This document shows, piece by piece, positions 17,013-25,842 of a stretch of DNA of 64,000 nucleotides (position 1 is its first letter; the number at the start of each line of letters is the position of its first letter). The stretch is from an uncultured Planktomarina sp. (GTDB lineage: Bacteria > Pseudomonadota > Alphaproteobacteria > Rhodobacterales > Rhodobacteraceae), in assembly GCA_905182455.1 (NCBI GenBank), contig CAJJBJ010000003.1:248001-312000 (forward strand), written 5' to 3'. The translations under genes and the position numbers were made by a program. Below the pieces are notes generated by a model, which was not told where the DNA came from, ran no database searches, and worked only from the letters and a program-made list of their open reading frames with translations.

Positions 17013-17684
17013 ATGACAGATACACCCATCCGATCCGCATCGACCCTTATAATTTTGCGCAACTTCGCTTCGAGGCCACAGGTGCTTATGGGCCAGCGCG
17101 GGTCAAAAGCGGCATTTATGCCCAATAAATTCGTATTTCCGGGCGGTGCAGTGGATACAGCCGACAGCGCCATTCGGCTCGCGCAGCCCTTGACCGATCG
17201 ATGCCACGCCAATCTACAGCAAGACAGTACGGGCCCCGCGCCCGAAACCCTCGCTGTCGCGGCCATTCGGGAGTTGTGGGAAGAAACTGGCCTCATGCTT
17301 GGCGCCTTAGAAGCTTGGCCCGATGCGCCTGAAGACTGGGCAGATTTTGCCAAAGCCGGGTTTCGCCCCTCAGCCGCAAATATGTATTTCTTTTTTCGCG
17401 CAATCACTCCCCCGGGCGCACCCCGACGCTTTGATGCGCGATTTTTTCTGGTCAATGCCGATCAGCTATCAGGTGATTTGGACGATTTCTCCAATGCTTC
17501 TGATGAATTATCGCATCTGCAATGGGTCTGTTTGGATGAAGTCCGCTCGTTAAACCTGCCGTTTATCACCTCGGTGGTTTTGGGCGAACTGGTAGGAATG
17601 ACCGAGATTGGCGCGCCAAATTCCGTTCCATTTTTCAAAAACCAAGATGAGGAAAGCTTGTTTCTCAGGCTGCAAGGATTATAG
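17013..17684 (+). CDS. Nudix hydrolase
   Basis: A 223-residue Nudix protein. The Nudix box is partly recognisable: AAIRELWEETGLML supplies the REx2EExG core that binds Mg, while the preceding region FPGGAVDTADS is spaced further away than in the canonical 23-residue box. This NUDT7/CoA-like or long-insert subtype hydrolyses nucleoside diphosphate derivatives; the substrate is unknown. It follows the DUF983 gene by 10 nt, and its 3' end overlaps the converging transporter gene by 6 nt. Confidence 0.85.
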   Translation: MTDTPIRSASTLIILRNFASRPQVLMGQRGSKAAFMPNKFVFPGGAVDTADSAIRLAQPLTDRCHANLQQDSTGPAPETLAVAAIRELWEETGLMLGALEAWPDAPEDWADFAKAGFRPSAANMYFFFRAITPPGAPRRFDARFFLVNADQLSGDLDDFSNASDELSHLQWVCLDEVRSLNLPFITSVVLGELVGMTEIGAPNSVPFFKNQDEESLFLRLQGL

Positions 17685-18578
17685 CAGTAAGATCAACATC
17701 ACCACAGAGGCGCTTAAGAGCAGAATGCCCAGAGCTTCACTGCGGCGTAATTTCTCGCCAAAGACAAAAACCGATATCGCGAATGACGCCAAGATCTCCA
17801 CTTGACCCAGCGCTTTAACATAGGCCGCGTTTTGCAAAGCAAAGGCAGTGAACCAAGCCATTGAGCCAAACAGTGACAACAGCCCCACCCAGACAGCCAC
17901 GCGCCACGCCTGCACCACCGCTTTGATTTGCTGGGGTTCGCGCCATGTCAAAAACAAGGCCATGCCCACAAGCTGCATCAAAATAGCAGCCATAAGCGTG
18001 ACGCTGGCGCGGGCAAAAACGTCTTCCGCCCAAATATGCAGCGTAGCGCCCCGGTAAAATACCGCGCAGGCGCCAAACAATATTCCGCATGATAGGCCAA
18101 GCGCGGTGGCTTTGTTGAAAAACCTTGGGCCTTCAGATCCTGCAACTTGCGGCGTGTCAGACAGCACGATCACCCCCAGTACCCCAATTGAGATGGCCCC
18201 AAGTGCAGGTATGCTCACACCCTCTCCCAAAAACAGCAAGCCAAAACCCACCGCCAGCAGCACCTCAATTTTCTTGAACGTGATTCCGACTGTGAAGTTG
18301 CGTTGCTGAAACAGGGCGACCACGCACATAGTGGCACTAACTTGGCAGAGGCCTCCGGTGGCGGCAAAGGCCCAGAATGGCCAATCCACCCGCGGCAAGC
18401 CATATCCACGCACCAAGGAATAGCCGATGGCCAGCGCGCTAATCAAAGGGGCCGAATATAGGAAACGAGCAAAGGTCGCACCGCCCGTTGAGAGCGTACC
18501 TATCCGCAACCGCTTTTGAACCATAAAGCGGAAGGTTTGGGCAAAGGCTGCAAACAGCGTGACTGGGATCCATAACAT
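17679..18578 (-). CDS. EamA/DMT-superfamily permease
   Basis: A 299-residue protein with about ten hydrophobic helices arranged as two EamA halves (about 1-145 and 150-299), the drug/metabolite transporter fold. A basic loop, VQKRLRIG, sits early, and FGEKLRRSEALGILL near the C-terminus is typical of the second repeat. Members export amino acids, nucleotide precursors or other metabolites; the substrate cannot be predicted. It is 17 nt downstream of the desaturase gene and probably co-transcribed. Confidence 0.85.
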   Translation of the reverse strand: MLWIPVTLFAAFAQTFRFMVQKRLRIGTLSTGGATFARFLYSAPLISALAIGYSLVRGYGLPRVDWPFWAFAATGGLCQVSATMCVVALFQQRNFTVGITFKKIEVLLAVGFGLLFLGEGVSIPALGAISIGVLGVIVLSDTPQVAGSEGPRFFNKATALGLSCGILFGACAVFYRGATLHIWAEDVFARASVTLMAAILMQLVGMALFLTWREPQQIKAVVQAWRVAVWVGLLSLFGSMAWFTAFALQNAAYVKALGQVEILASFAISVFVFGEKLRRSEALGILLLSASVVMLILLL

Positions 18579-18595
18579 AACGCAGGCTTAGGCGA

Positions 18596-19492
18596 TTACT
18601 TATCCCTAGACCAGAGTGGATGCGGCACCGGATCTTTGCGCCGGAAAAGGTGGTGCCGGAACAGCTGCCCATAATTTTGATAGACATAGCCATGATTTAG
18701 CTGCAGGAACTTGTCTTTTTGCGCACGATAGAAAGCCGGCAAAGCATACCATGCAATTTGCGGATTCAAGTGATGCACCGCGTGAAAATTATTGTTTAAA
18801 AACAAAAACGCCAACAGTCCACGATCTTCAACAACAGCGGTGCGTGCGCCCACATCTTCATGAGCGCGGTGTTCGGCATAGGTGCGAATTTTCAAAAGGC
18901 TCAACCCGCCATAGGCCGCGATTAGATAGGCCCAAATCGGAAATTCAGCTTGGATCAGCAATACAACCACCAATGCGCAGGCCGGGACGTGGATCACCCA
19001 AGCCCAAAGTACTCTGCGGTCGCCCGCACGAGCTTCATGCCAATCGCCCAGCATGAAATAGACTTGCGAGATTAATGCGCCGAGCAACAACCGCCCCGCT
19101 AATGTTCCATTAGCCAAGAATATCCAGCGCCCAAGTCGGGGCATCTTCTCCCATCTGGCCGGGTCTAGATAATTGGTTTCAGGATCATCGTAGGGATCAG
19201 TCAGGCAGGCGTCTTGGTGATGCGCTAAATGCATATCGCGAAACCGTCCGAATGGGATTAGGAGGTTTAGCGAAGCTAATACCAAAGCCGCATTCACCCA
19301 AGGCCATTTGGTAGGATGACCGTGAATGACCTCATGTTGTAGCGACGATTGCAGGGCAATTGCCAAGGCTAAACCCGGCACAGCAATCCAGAGCGGCAGG
19401 AACAGCAAGGCCATCCAAGCCCCATAGCAGCCAAGCAATGCTGCAAGCGTGGGCCATTCGGTGTGCAATTTTGGGCGGGGCGAAGACATCAT
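18596..19492 (-). CDS. Fatty acid desaturase / carotenoid-hydroxylase-type membrane di-iron enzyme
   Basis: A 298-residue membrane protein with the histidine clusters of the membrane di-iron desaturase superfamily: HEVIHGH (about 53-59), HLAHH (about 88-92) and the C-terminal HAVHHLNP, plus EHRAHE between them. Four to five hydrophobic helices separate them. Enzymes of this fold insert double bonds into acyl chains or hydroxylate carotenoids; which applies cannot be decided. It lies divergently from an HTH regulator 96 bp away, which may control it. Confidence 0.85.
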   Translation of the reverse strand: MMSSPRPKLHTEWPTLAALLGCYGAWMALLFLPLWIAVPGLALAIALQSSLQHEVIHGHPTKWPWVNAALVLASLNLLIPFGRFRDMHLAHHQDACLTDPYDDPETNYLDPARWEKMPRLGRWIFLANGTLAGRLLLGALISQVYFMLGDWHEARAGDRRVLWAWVIHVPACALVVVLLIQAEFPIWAYLIAAYGGLSLLKIRTYAEHRAHEDVGARTAVVEDRGLLAFLFLNNNFHAVHHLNPQIAWYALPAFYRAQKDKFLQLNHGYVYQNYGQLFRHHLFRRKDPVPHPLWSRDK

Positions 19493-19588
19493 CTACAAGA
19501 AGTTATAGGGTTTTGAACACTTGCGATATTTGGAATATTATGTATTTTTATTAACTATAATTTATATAAATCACCAATTGAGATTTTA

Positions 19589-20437
19589 ATGGACAAACGT
19601 GACCGCTCAGCCCTCTTTAGAACGCGCCTGCAAACCGCGATGAACCTCAGCGGTGACACGCAGTCGAGCCTGTCGCGGAAGACCGGAGCAGATCGCTCAA
19701 CCCTGTCGCAAATTCTTGTCGGCACCGATGCGCGGCTGCCAAATGCCAATTTGGTGGCGGAATGCGCGCAATCTCTGGGCGTTTCGGCGGATTGGATTCT
19801 GGGATTGTCGGACCAGCCGGAGCCCGCCGCACAGGTTTTGGCCCAAGCCATGACAATGGCCGATGCGCCCCGCGCCCTGATTGATGCGCAAATCTTTGCC
19901 TGGCACCAAGAGGCTGCCGGATATAAAATCCGCCATGTCCCAGCTGGGTTGCCAGATATGATCAAAATTCATGAGATGCTGGAATGGGAATATGAACCAA
20001 CCCTTGGTCGCACCATCGGCCAAGCAATTGGCGCATCTGAGGATCGTTTAAACTGGATGAGCAATGCCCAGTCCGACTATGAGATCGCCCTGCCGCTCCA
20101 TGAACTCTATGCCTTTGCCCGCGCTGAGAGTTATTATCACGACTGTCCCCGTGACATTAGGATCAAACAGCTTGAACATCTCAAAACCTTAGTGCAGCGG
20201 CTCTATCCGTCTTTGCGCCTGTCACTCTTCGACGCCCGGCGTGTGTACTCAGCCCCCATCACAATTTTCGGACCATTGCTGGCGGTGATCTATCTGGGGC
20301 AAAAATATCTGGTATTTCGGGACCGCGAACGGATCGGCGCTTTGAGCCAGCACTTTGATGGGTTGATCCGGGAAGCACATGTAGGATCGCGCGGCTTGCC
20401 GGATTTGATCCAAACTCTCTTGGATGAAATCTCATAA
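19589..20437 (+). CDS. HTH-type (XRE/Cro-like) transcriptional regulator with C-terminal domain
   Basis: A 282-residue protein. The N-terminal HTH spans about 24-70, with SSLSRKTGADRSTLSQIL as the helix-turn-helix and NLVAECAQSLGVSADWILG closing the domain in Cro/CI style. The remaining roughly 200 residues are a regulatory domain of unknown ligand, present in other Rhodobacterales regulators of this size. It is divergent from the desaturase, the most likely target, across a very A/T-rich 96-bp spacer. It converges with the carnitine operon at its 3' end. Confidence 0.82.
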   Translation: MDKRDRSALFRTRLQTAMNLSGDTQSSLSRKTGADRSTLSQILVGTDARLPNANLVAECAQSLGVSADWILGLSDQPEPAAQVLAQAMTMADAPRALIDAQIFAWHQEAAGYKIRHVPAGLPDMIKIHEMLEWEYEPTLGRTIGQAIGASEDRLNWMSNAQSDYEIALPLHELYAFARAESYYHDCPRDIRIKQLEHLKTLVQRLYPSLRLSLFDARRVYSAPITIFGPLLAVIYLGQKYLVFRDRERIGALSQHFDGLIREAHVGSRGLPDLIQTLLDEIS

Positions 20438-20452
20438 GCCGCACGCCTCGGA

Positions 20453-21208
20453 TTAGACTTTTGGATCAGGATTTTCTGTATGCCCATCCACGGCAATCAC
20501 CTGCCCCGACACCAAACGTGCGCCCTTGCTACATAAAAACAACGCCATATTGGCGACATCTTCTGCAGTGACCAAACTACGCATAGAGGTGCCCCCAGCA
20601 TATCCATCGTAAATATGCTGATAGCTGGTGCCTTTGGCTGCTGCTTCACGCTCCATCACCCCCTGCATGCGAGGGCCTTCCACTGCGCCCGGGCAAATTG
20701 CATTGGCCCGTACACCTTCAGGGCCCCATTCCATAGCAAGGGTTTTCATCAACCCTATGATGCCCCATTTGGCCGCCGCATAAGGCGCGCGATTTGGAAA
20801 GCCATAAAGACCCGCGGTCGAGGAGGTTAGCACGATTGATCCGTGCGTGGCTTTCAACATTGGACCACCATATTTCGCCGCCAAAAACGCGCCTTCAAGG
20901 TTCACAGAAACGCAGCGTTGCCAGTCTTCGATTTTGATGTCTTCCACCGCTGCAGTTGGACCGGCGATCCCGGCATTGGCGCAAAGAGCATCCAATTCGC
21001 CCCATTGCGCGGTTATCTCAGCAAACAACTCGGCCACCTGGGCCTCATTGCTCGCATCGACTTGGCTTTTGCCCCAATGCGCCGGACAAGAGGCCAGACA
21101 GTCTGCGTCAACATCCGTGACCCAAACCTCAAAGCCTGCGGCGTCAAAGGCCTGGCCCATCGCGCGCCCAATACCGTTGCCACCCGCGGTGATCAGAACC
21201 CGGTTCAT
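20453..21208 (-). CDS. Short-chain dehydrogenase/reductase of the carnitine operon
   Basis: A 251-residue classical SDR. It has the cofactor motif TAGGNGIG (7-14), the NAG motif LCANAG, the catalytic Ser in LTSSTAG and the YxxxK motif YAAAK. Its ATG overlaps the stop of the L-carnitine dehydrogenase gene by 4 nt. Such SDRs recur in roseobacterial carnitine clusters. A D-carnitine or other hydroxy-betaine dehydrogenase role is plausible but inferred from context. Confidence 0.85.
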   Translation of the reverse strand: MNRVLITAGGNGIGRAMGQAFDAAGFEVWVTDVDADCLASCPAHWGKSQVDASNEAQVAELFAEITAQWGELDALCANAGIAGPTAAVEDIKIEDWQRCVSVNLEGAFLAAKYGGPMLKATHGSIVLTSSTAGLYGFPNRAPYAAAKWGIIGLMKTLAMEWGPEGVRANAICPGAVEGPRMQGVMEREAAAKGTSYQHIYDGYAGGTSMRSLVTAEDVANMALFLCSKGARLVSGQVIAVDGHTENPDPKV

Positions 21209-22674
21209 TTCTTGCCTACCATACGACCAAGACCTTCGGGACGCGGCAGCACGGAATGAGCCTGCGCAATTCGTCCTAAGATATCTGCGATGTTCTCAGA
21301 GGGCAATGTGGCTTTGCGCGTCTCTAGGGAAACGTGGATCAACATATGCTCACCAGTCGCCAGCAAACGGCTGCCTTCAAACATCTGATGGAACAAGTGC
21401 ATCTTTTTGCCTGCCCCTTCAGCACAATAGGTCTCGATACGGATCACATGGCCTGCGTGCACCTCATCCACATGGCGGATATGGGTTTCGGCGGTAAAAT
21501 AGCTGCCCCCTGAAGCGATATAATCCGTATTGCAGCCCACAATCTCCATAAAGCGGTCCGTGGCATCGCCAAAGGCCTGCAGGTAACGCGCCTCATTCAT
21601 ATGGCCATTGTAATCTGTCCAATCCAAAGGCACCGCCCGGCGAAGCGTTTCGGTCAGACAGGTCAGATCCAGCGCTACGGCACTTCTGGGCATCTCTGCG
21701 CGGGCGTTTAAGAGGTGATCTTGCTCCTTTAACAGTGCACCAGCCCCCCAATCTTGGGTTTTCAACGCCCGCATCATGCCCACCAAATTGTTGTCGCGAA
21801 TGCGCTCCAACTCACGAATGGAATGCATGCCAGACTGCGCATCCGATTGATCCGAGATCATATCCACCAATTCATCGGTGAACTCAGGCACATCCATCAG
21901 CTTGGTCCAAGGCCATTGCAACGCGGGGCCAAACTGCGCCATAAAATGCCGCATACCGGCTTCGCCACCGGCCACACGGTAAGTTTCAAACAGACCCATC
22001 TGCGCCCAACGAATACCAAAGCCATAGCGAATGGCATTGTCGATTTCCTCAGTGGTAGCGATGCCATCTTTGATCAGCCATAGAGCCTCACGCCAAACAG
22101 CCTCCAAAAACCGATCTGCGATATGCGCATCAATTTCTTTGCGCACCCGCAGTGGATACATGCCCATATCACGTAATATACCCTCGGCACGTTCAACAAT
22201 CGTGAGATCGCTTTGATCCGTAGGCACAACCTCAATCAAAGGCAAAAGATAGACAGGGTTGAACGGATGACACACCATGATTTGTTCAGGTCGCATAGCG
22301 CCAGCTTGCAACTCAGAGGGTTTGAAGCCAGAGGTAGATGAGCCCAGCACGGCCGCCGGATCACAATGGGCCTGTAGGGTTTGATAGACCTTCTGTTTGA
22401 GGGCCAATTGCTCTGGTACGCTTTCTTGGATCCAAATCGCACCCGCCACGGCTTCCGAGATGGTGGCATGAAAACTTAACTGGCCTTCCTCTGGCAAAGG
22501 CGCCTCATAAAGCCCCGGCAAAGAGCGGCGCGCATTGCCTAACACTTCGCCAATTTTACGCTCGGCTTCTGGATCGGGATCAAATACCCGAACATCCCAA
22601 CCGTTGAGCAAAAACCGAGCAGCCCAACCGCCGCCAATCACACCGCCACCAATAATCGCTGCTATTTGTGTCAT
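21205..22674 (-). CDS. lcdH: L-carnitine dehydrogenase fused to betainyl-CoA thioesterase
   Basis: A 489-residue two-domain protein. Residues 1 to about 320 are a 3-hydroxyacyl-CoA-dehydrogenase-type enzyme, with the NAD motif GGGVIGGGW (9-17) and MVCHPFNPVYLLPLIEVV holding the catalytic His and Asn-Pro. This half matches L-carnitine dehydrogenase (EC 1.1.1.108), which makes 3-dehydrocarnitine. Residues about 345-489 are a hotdog thioesterase (LDWTDYNGHMNEARYLQ) matching betainyl-CoA thioesterase. One polypeptide therefore carries the first and third steps of L-carnitine to glycine betaine. The BKACE gene upstream supplies the middle step. Confidence 0.93.
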   Translation of the reverse strand: MTQIAAIIGGGVIGGGWAARFLLNGWDVRVFDPDPEAERKIGEVLGNARRSLPGLYEAPLPEEGQLSFHATISEAVAGAIWIQESVPEQLALKQKVYQTLQAHCDPAAVLGSSTSGFKPSELQAGAMRPEQIMVCHPFNPVYLLPLIEVVPTDQSDLTIVERAEGILRDMGMYPLRVRKEIDAHIADRFLEAVWREALWLIKDGIATTEEIDNAIRYGFGIRWAQMGLFETYRVAGGEAGMRHFMAQFGPALQWPWTKLMDVPEFTDELVDMISDQSDAQSGMHSIRELERIRDNNLVGMMRALKTQDWGAGALLKEQDHLLNARAEMPRSAVALDLTCLTETLRRAVPLDWTDYNGHMNEARYLQAFGDATDRFMEIVGCNTDYIASGGSYFTAETHIRHVDEVHAGHVIRIETYCAEGAGKKMHLFHQMFEGSRLLATGEHMLIHVSLETRKATLPSENIADILGRIAQAHSVLPRPEGLGRMVGKK

Positions 22675-22735
22675 TTAATTTATCCTACCATCTTCTAAAT
22701 CTGATACCTGCGTCTGTAACAGCAGCGACCGGCCC

Positions 22736-23650
22736 TTAGCCCCCAATTGGAGCGCGTTTGACCAAGCCCAATTTCTCGCGCACCTCAGCAGGGCCAATCA
22801 CCCGTGCGCCAAGATTTTCAATGATGCTCACTGCGCGGTCTACCAGCTGATAGTTTTCCGCCAAGACACCCCGATCCAGCATTAAATTATCTTCCAAGCC
22901 AACCCGCACATTGCCCCCTGCCAAAACAGAGGCCGCGACCAGAGGCATTTGATGCCGGCCCAAACCAAAGGCGCTGAAGGTCCAGCCGTCAGGCACATTG
23001 TTCACCATGGCCATCAAGGTGTTGAGATCATCCGGCGCGCCCCAAGGCACGCCCATACACAGCTGCACCAAAGCATTGGGCTCAAGCACGCCATCAGCCA
23101 CCAATTGCTTGGCATACCAAAGATGCCCAGTATCAAAAGCTTCAATCTCAGGCTTAACGCCCAGCTCTGTCATCATCCGGCCCATCGCGGTTAGAGTGCC
23201 CGGCGTGTTAGTCATAACGTAATCGGCTTCGGCGAAATTCATGGTGCCACAATCCAACGTACAGATCTCGGGTCGACATTGAGCAATATGGGCCACCCGT
23301 TCGCTGGCCCCAGCCATATCCGTGCCCGCAATGGGCGGCAAAGGGTTCTCTACATCGCCAAATACCATATCCCCGCCCATGCCAGCGGTGAGGTTCAACA
23401 CCACATCCACCTCAGCATCACGGATCCGGTCAGTCACTTCGCGGAACATCCCAATATCCCGGCTTGGCGCACCAGTTTCCGGGTCGCGCACATGGCAATG
23501 CACCACAGCTGCCCCAGAGCGCGCGGCCAATATGGCACTGTCGGCAATTTGCTTTGGGCTGCGCGGTACATGCGGGCTTTTGTCTTGAGTGGCACCAGAT
23601 CCGGTCACTGCACAGGTGATGAAAACTTCTCGGTTCATTTCTAGGGGCAT
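22736..23650 (-). CDS. BKACE-family dehydrocarnitine cleavage enzyme (3-keto-5-aminohexanoate cleavage protein family)
   Basis: A 304-residue TIM-barrel enzyme of the beta-keto acid cleavage family. The zinc ligands are in VVHCHVRDP (about 49-57), and the EAFDTGH stretch and the glycine-rich VRVGLEDN follow in family order. In carnitine degradation this enzyme joins 3-dehydrocarnitine and acetyl-CoA to give betainyl-CoA and acetoacetate. It heads the operon; GAGGAG 6 nt before the ATG at 23650 fixes the start. The next gene, 61 nt downstream, is the dehydrogenase/thioesterase. Confidence 0.92.
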   Translation of the reverse strand: MPLEMNREVFITCAVTGSGATQDKSPHVPRSPKQIADSAILAARSGAAVVHCHVRDPETGAPSRDIGMFREVTDRIRDAEVDVVLNLTAGMGGDMVFGDVENPLPPIAGTDMAGASERVAHIAQCRPEICTLDCGTMNFAEADYVMTNTPGTLTAMGRMMTELGVKPEIEAFDTGHLWYAKQLVADGVLEPNALVQLCMGVPWGAPDDLNTLMAMVNNVPDGWTFSAFGLGRHQMPLVAASVLAGGNVRVGLEDNLMLDRGVLAENYQLVDRAVSIIENLGARVIGPAEVREKLGLVKRAPIGG

Positions 23651-23724
23651 TGTGATCTCCTCTTTGTCTTGATCAATCTGTGACGGTTGTAAAAACCGAT
23701 TTGCCTATATACGAATATTTCTTG
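23651..23724. promoter_or_regulatory. Divergent promoter/operator region of the carnitine operon
   Basis: A 74-bp spacer between the operon's first gene (leftward) and the GlxA-type regulator (rightward). It contains CGGTT-N5-AACCG (23684-23688 and 23694-23698), a perfect 5-bp inverted repeat in a position suited to an AraC-type operator. No clear sigma-70 boxes can be assigned by eye. Confidence 0.45.
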
Positions 23725-24696
23725 ATGATATCCGCAAAAAATATTTGGCAAAATACCGATGCCCCGCTCCATGTTGGACTTTTGGTCTTAAACGACAGCA
23801 ATATGCTGTCGCTGGCTGCTGCAGTGGACCCCATGCGTGCCTGCAATCGCCGTGCGGATCGTGTATTGTTTTCATGGCAATTTCTAGCTCAAGGTGGTCA
23901 AGAGGTAAGCCTGACCTCCGGCATGGTGCTGCAAACTGAAGACATCAGCGGTTTCATCGGGGATTTGCTAATTTTGGTTGCGGGCTTCGGGCTGGAGCAA
24001 CACAGCACCCCAGCGCTCACCATCGCTTTGCGCCGCTGCGTGGTGGATGGCACCCACCTTTGGGGTGTTGATGGCGGCAGTTGGGTGATGGCGCAGGCGG
24101 GCCTATTGGATGGACACCGGGCAACCTGTCACTGGGAAGATGCCGAGGCTTTTGCCCGCCGCTTTTCTGCGGTCAATTTGGTGCCAGATCGCTATGCTAT
24201 AAGCGGGCCCTTTGCCACCACAGGCGGCGCCTCTCCCTGCATTGATTTGATGCTACATCTGATAACCAGCCGCCACGGGCGTGCCCTGTCGGAACGGGTG
24301 GCGGCCGCCTTCATCTATGATCCGATCCATGCCGGTGAAGCCCCCCAACAGATGATTGCCACCACTCGCATTGCCGCCAAGCATCCACGCATTGCCAGAA
24401 TTCTCAAACAAATGGAAAATTTGATCGACAGCCCACCCACCATCAAAGCCCTTGCGCGCGCCAATGGGATTTCGACACGCAAATTGGAATTGGAATTCAA
24501 AGCCGCCACCGGACGAGCACCGGGCACTTATTTTCTGGATCTGCGTTTATCAGAGGCCCGTAGGCGCGCCATTGATAGTGCTCAAAGCGTTCAAGAAATT
24601 GCTTTGGCTTGCGGGTTCACCTCACAAGCCAGCTTTGCACGCGCCTTCAGACAGGCCTTTGGGCAATCCGTAACCGCCCTGCGCCGTCAACATTGA
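23725..24696 (+). CDS. cdhR: GlxA-family (DJ-1/PfpI plus AraC) transcriptional regulator, CdhR-like
   Basis: About 323 residues from the ATG at 23725; an in-frame GTG at 23680 would add 15. Residues about 15-180 are the DJ-1/PfpI-like ligand domain (HVGLLVLNDSNMLSLAAAVDP). The C-terminal quarter is an AraC double helix-turn-helix with ALARANGISTRKLELEF and IALACGFTSQASFARAFRQAFG. CdhR, the carnitine-responsive activator of Pseudomonas, has the same architecture. Placed divergently beside the carnitine genes, it is very likely their activator. No clear ribosome site separates the two possible starts. Confidence 0.87.
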   Translation: MISAKNIWQNTDAPLHVGLLVLNDSNMLSLAAAVDPMRACNRRADRVLFSWQFLAQGGQEVSLTSGMVLQTEDISGFIGDLLILVAGFGLEQHSTPALTIALRRCVVDGTHLWGVDGGSWVMAQAGLLDGHRATCHWEDAEAFARRFSAVNLVPDRYAISGPFATTGGASPCIDLMLHLITSRHGRALSERVAAAFIYDPIHAGEAPQQMIATTRIAAKHPRIARILKQMENLIDSPPTIKALARANGISTRKLELEFKAATGRAPGTYFLDLRLSEARRRAIDSAQSVQEIALACGFTSQASFARAFRQAFGQSVTALRRQH

Positions 24697-24700
24697 GCTT

Positions 24701-25744
24701 TTAATACGGCATCGGATGGGCACGGTGGGTTTTGCTCAAATCGGCTAAAACCTCTTTCGGCAGGATTATATCCTTGCCGTCCAAGATATGCGCCAACTGG
24801 GCCACGTTGGTCGCACCAAAAATGGCGGAGGCCATGAACGGCCGGCCAACACACCAAGCCAGAGCCATATGAACCGGATCCAGACCATGCTTTTGCGCCA
24901 CCGCCACATAGGCTGCAGCGGCCTCATGCGCCCTTGCGGTGTTGCGGCCGCCCAGTTCGGGTGAGACGCTCATCCGGCTGCCTTCAGGCACCGCATCGGC
25001 GGCATATTTTCCGGTCAAAAGCCCAGTGGCCAGCGGAGAAAAAGACAACAGCCCCACATCTTCATTGGCGCTCAACTCGGCCAAATCGGTGTCATACATC
25101 CGACACATCAAGGAATATTCATTTTGAATAGATGCTACACGAGGGCCATGCCCCTCTTCAGCAGCACGCACCCACTGCGCCGTGCCCCAAGCACTTTCGT
25201 TGGACAGGCCAAAGGCGCGAATACGTCCGCGCTCCACTTCTAAGGCCAAAGCACCCAAGCAATCCTGAATATTCTGAACCGTCTCCGCTTTGTTTTGTTT
25301 CGATGGGTCATAGCTCCAATTTTGGCGGAACATATACGATCCCCGATTGGGCCAATGGAATTGATAAAGATCAATTACGTCGGTTTTCAGCCGCTTGAGA
25401 CTGCCATCAATCGCCTGCGGGATAGAACTGGGGGTGATCGGCGCGCGGTCACGAATATGTTTGATGCCAGCACCGGAATGTTTGGTGGCCACGACAACCT
25501 GATCGCGCTTGCCACGGGCCTGCAACCAATTGCCAACAATCTCTTCGCTATCGCCCTGCGTCTCGGCAGTGATTGGGTTAACAGGATACATTTCCGCGGT
25601 GTCGAAAATATTAATCCCCGCATCCAGTGCCATATCCATCTGCGCAAAAGCATCCGCCTCGTCGGTCTGGGTGCCATAGGTCATAGTGCCCAAGCAAAGA
25701 TCAGAGATCATAATGCCGGTTTGGCCCAATTCATTCATTTTCAT
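24701..25744 (-). CDS. Aldo/keto reductase (Tas-like)
   Basis: A 347-residue AKR-family TIM barrel. The catalytic set is Asp in NIFDTAEMYP with the Tyr four residues on, Lys in VVATKHSG and His in YQFHWPNR. The NADPH-binding C-terminal part includes SIFGATNVAQL. The length and the wording LCLGTMTYGTQT resemble the E. coli Tas branch. The physiological carbonyl substrate is unknown. AAGGAC 6 nt before the ATG at 25744 decides the start over an upstream ATG at 25795. It converges with cdhR, leaving 4 nt between stops. Confidence 0.87.
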   Translation of the reverse strand: MKMNELGQTGIMISDLCLGTMTYGTQTDEADAFAQMDMALDAGINIFDTAEMYPVNPITAETQGDSEEIVGNWLQARGKRDQVVVATKHSGAGIKHIRDRAPITPSSIPQAIDGSLKRLKTDVIDLYQFHWPNRGSYMFRQNWSYDPSKQNKAETVQNIQDCLGALALEVERGRIRAFGLSNESAWGTAQWVRAAEEGHGPRVASIQNEYSLMCRMYDTDLAELSANEDVGLLSFSPLATGLLTGKYAADAVPEGSRMSVSPELGGRNTARAHEAAAAYVAVAQKHGLDPVHMALAWCVGRPFMASAIFGATNVAQLAHILDGKDIILPKEVLADLSKTHRAHPMPY

Positions 25745-25842
25745 CTTAAAGTCCTTTTGTTGCGGATAAGATAAGCGAACAATATGCAGCTGCAAGCCGA
25801 AAATAGATTGAGAACAAAAGATGAACTAGTTAGACTTTAGAA

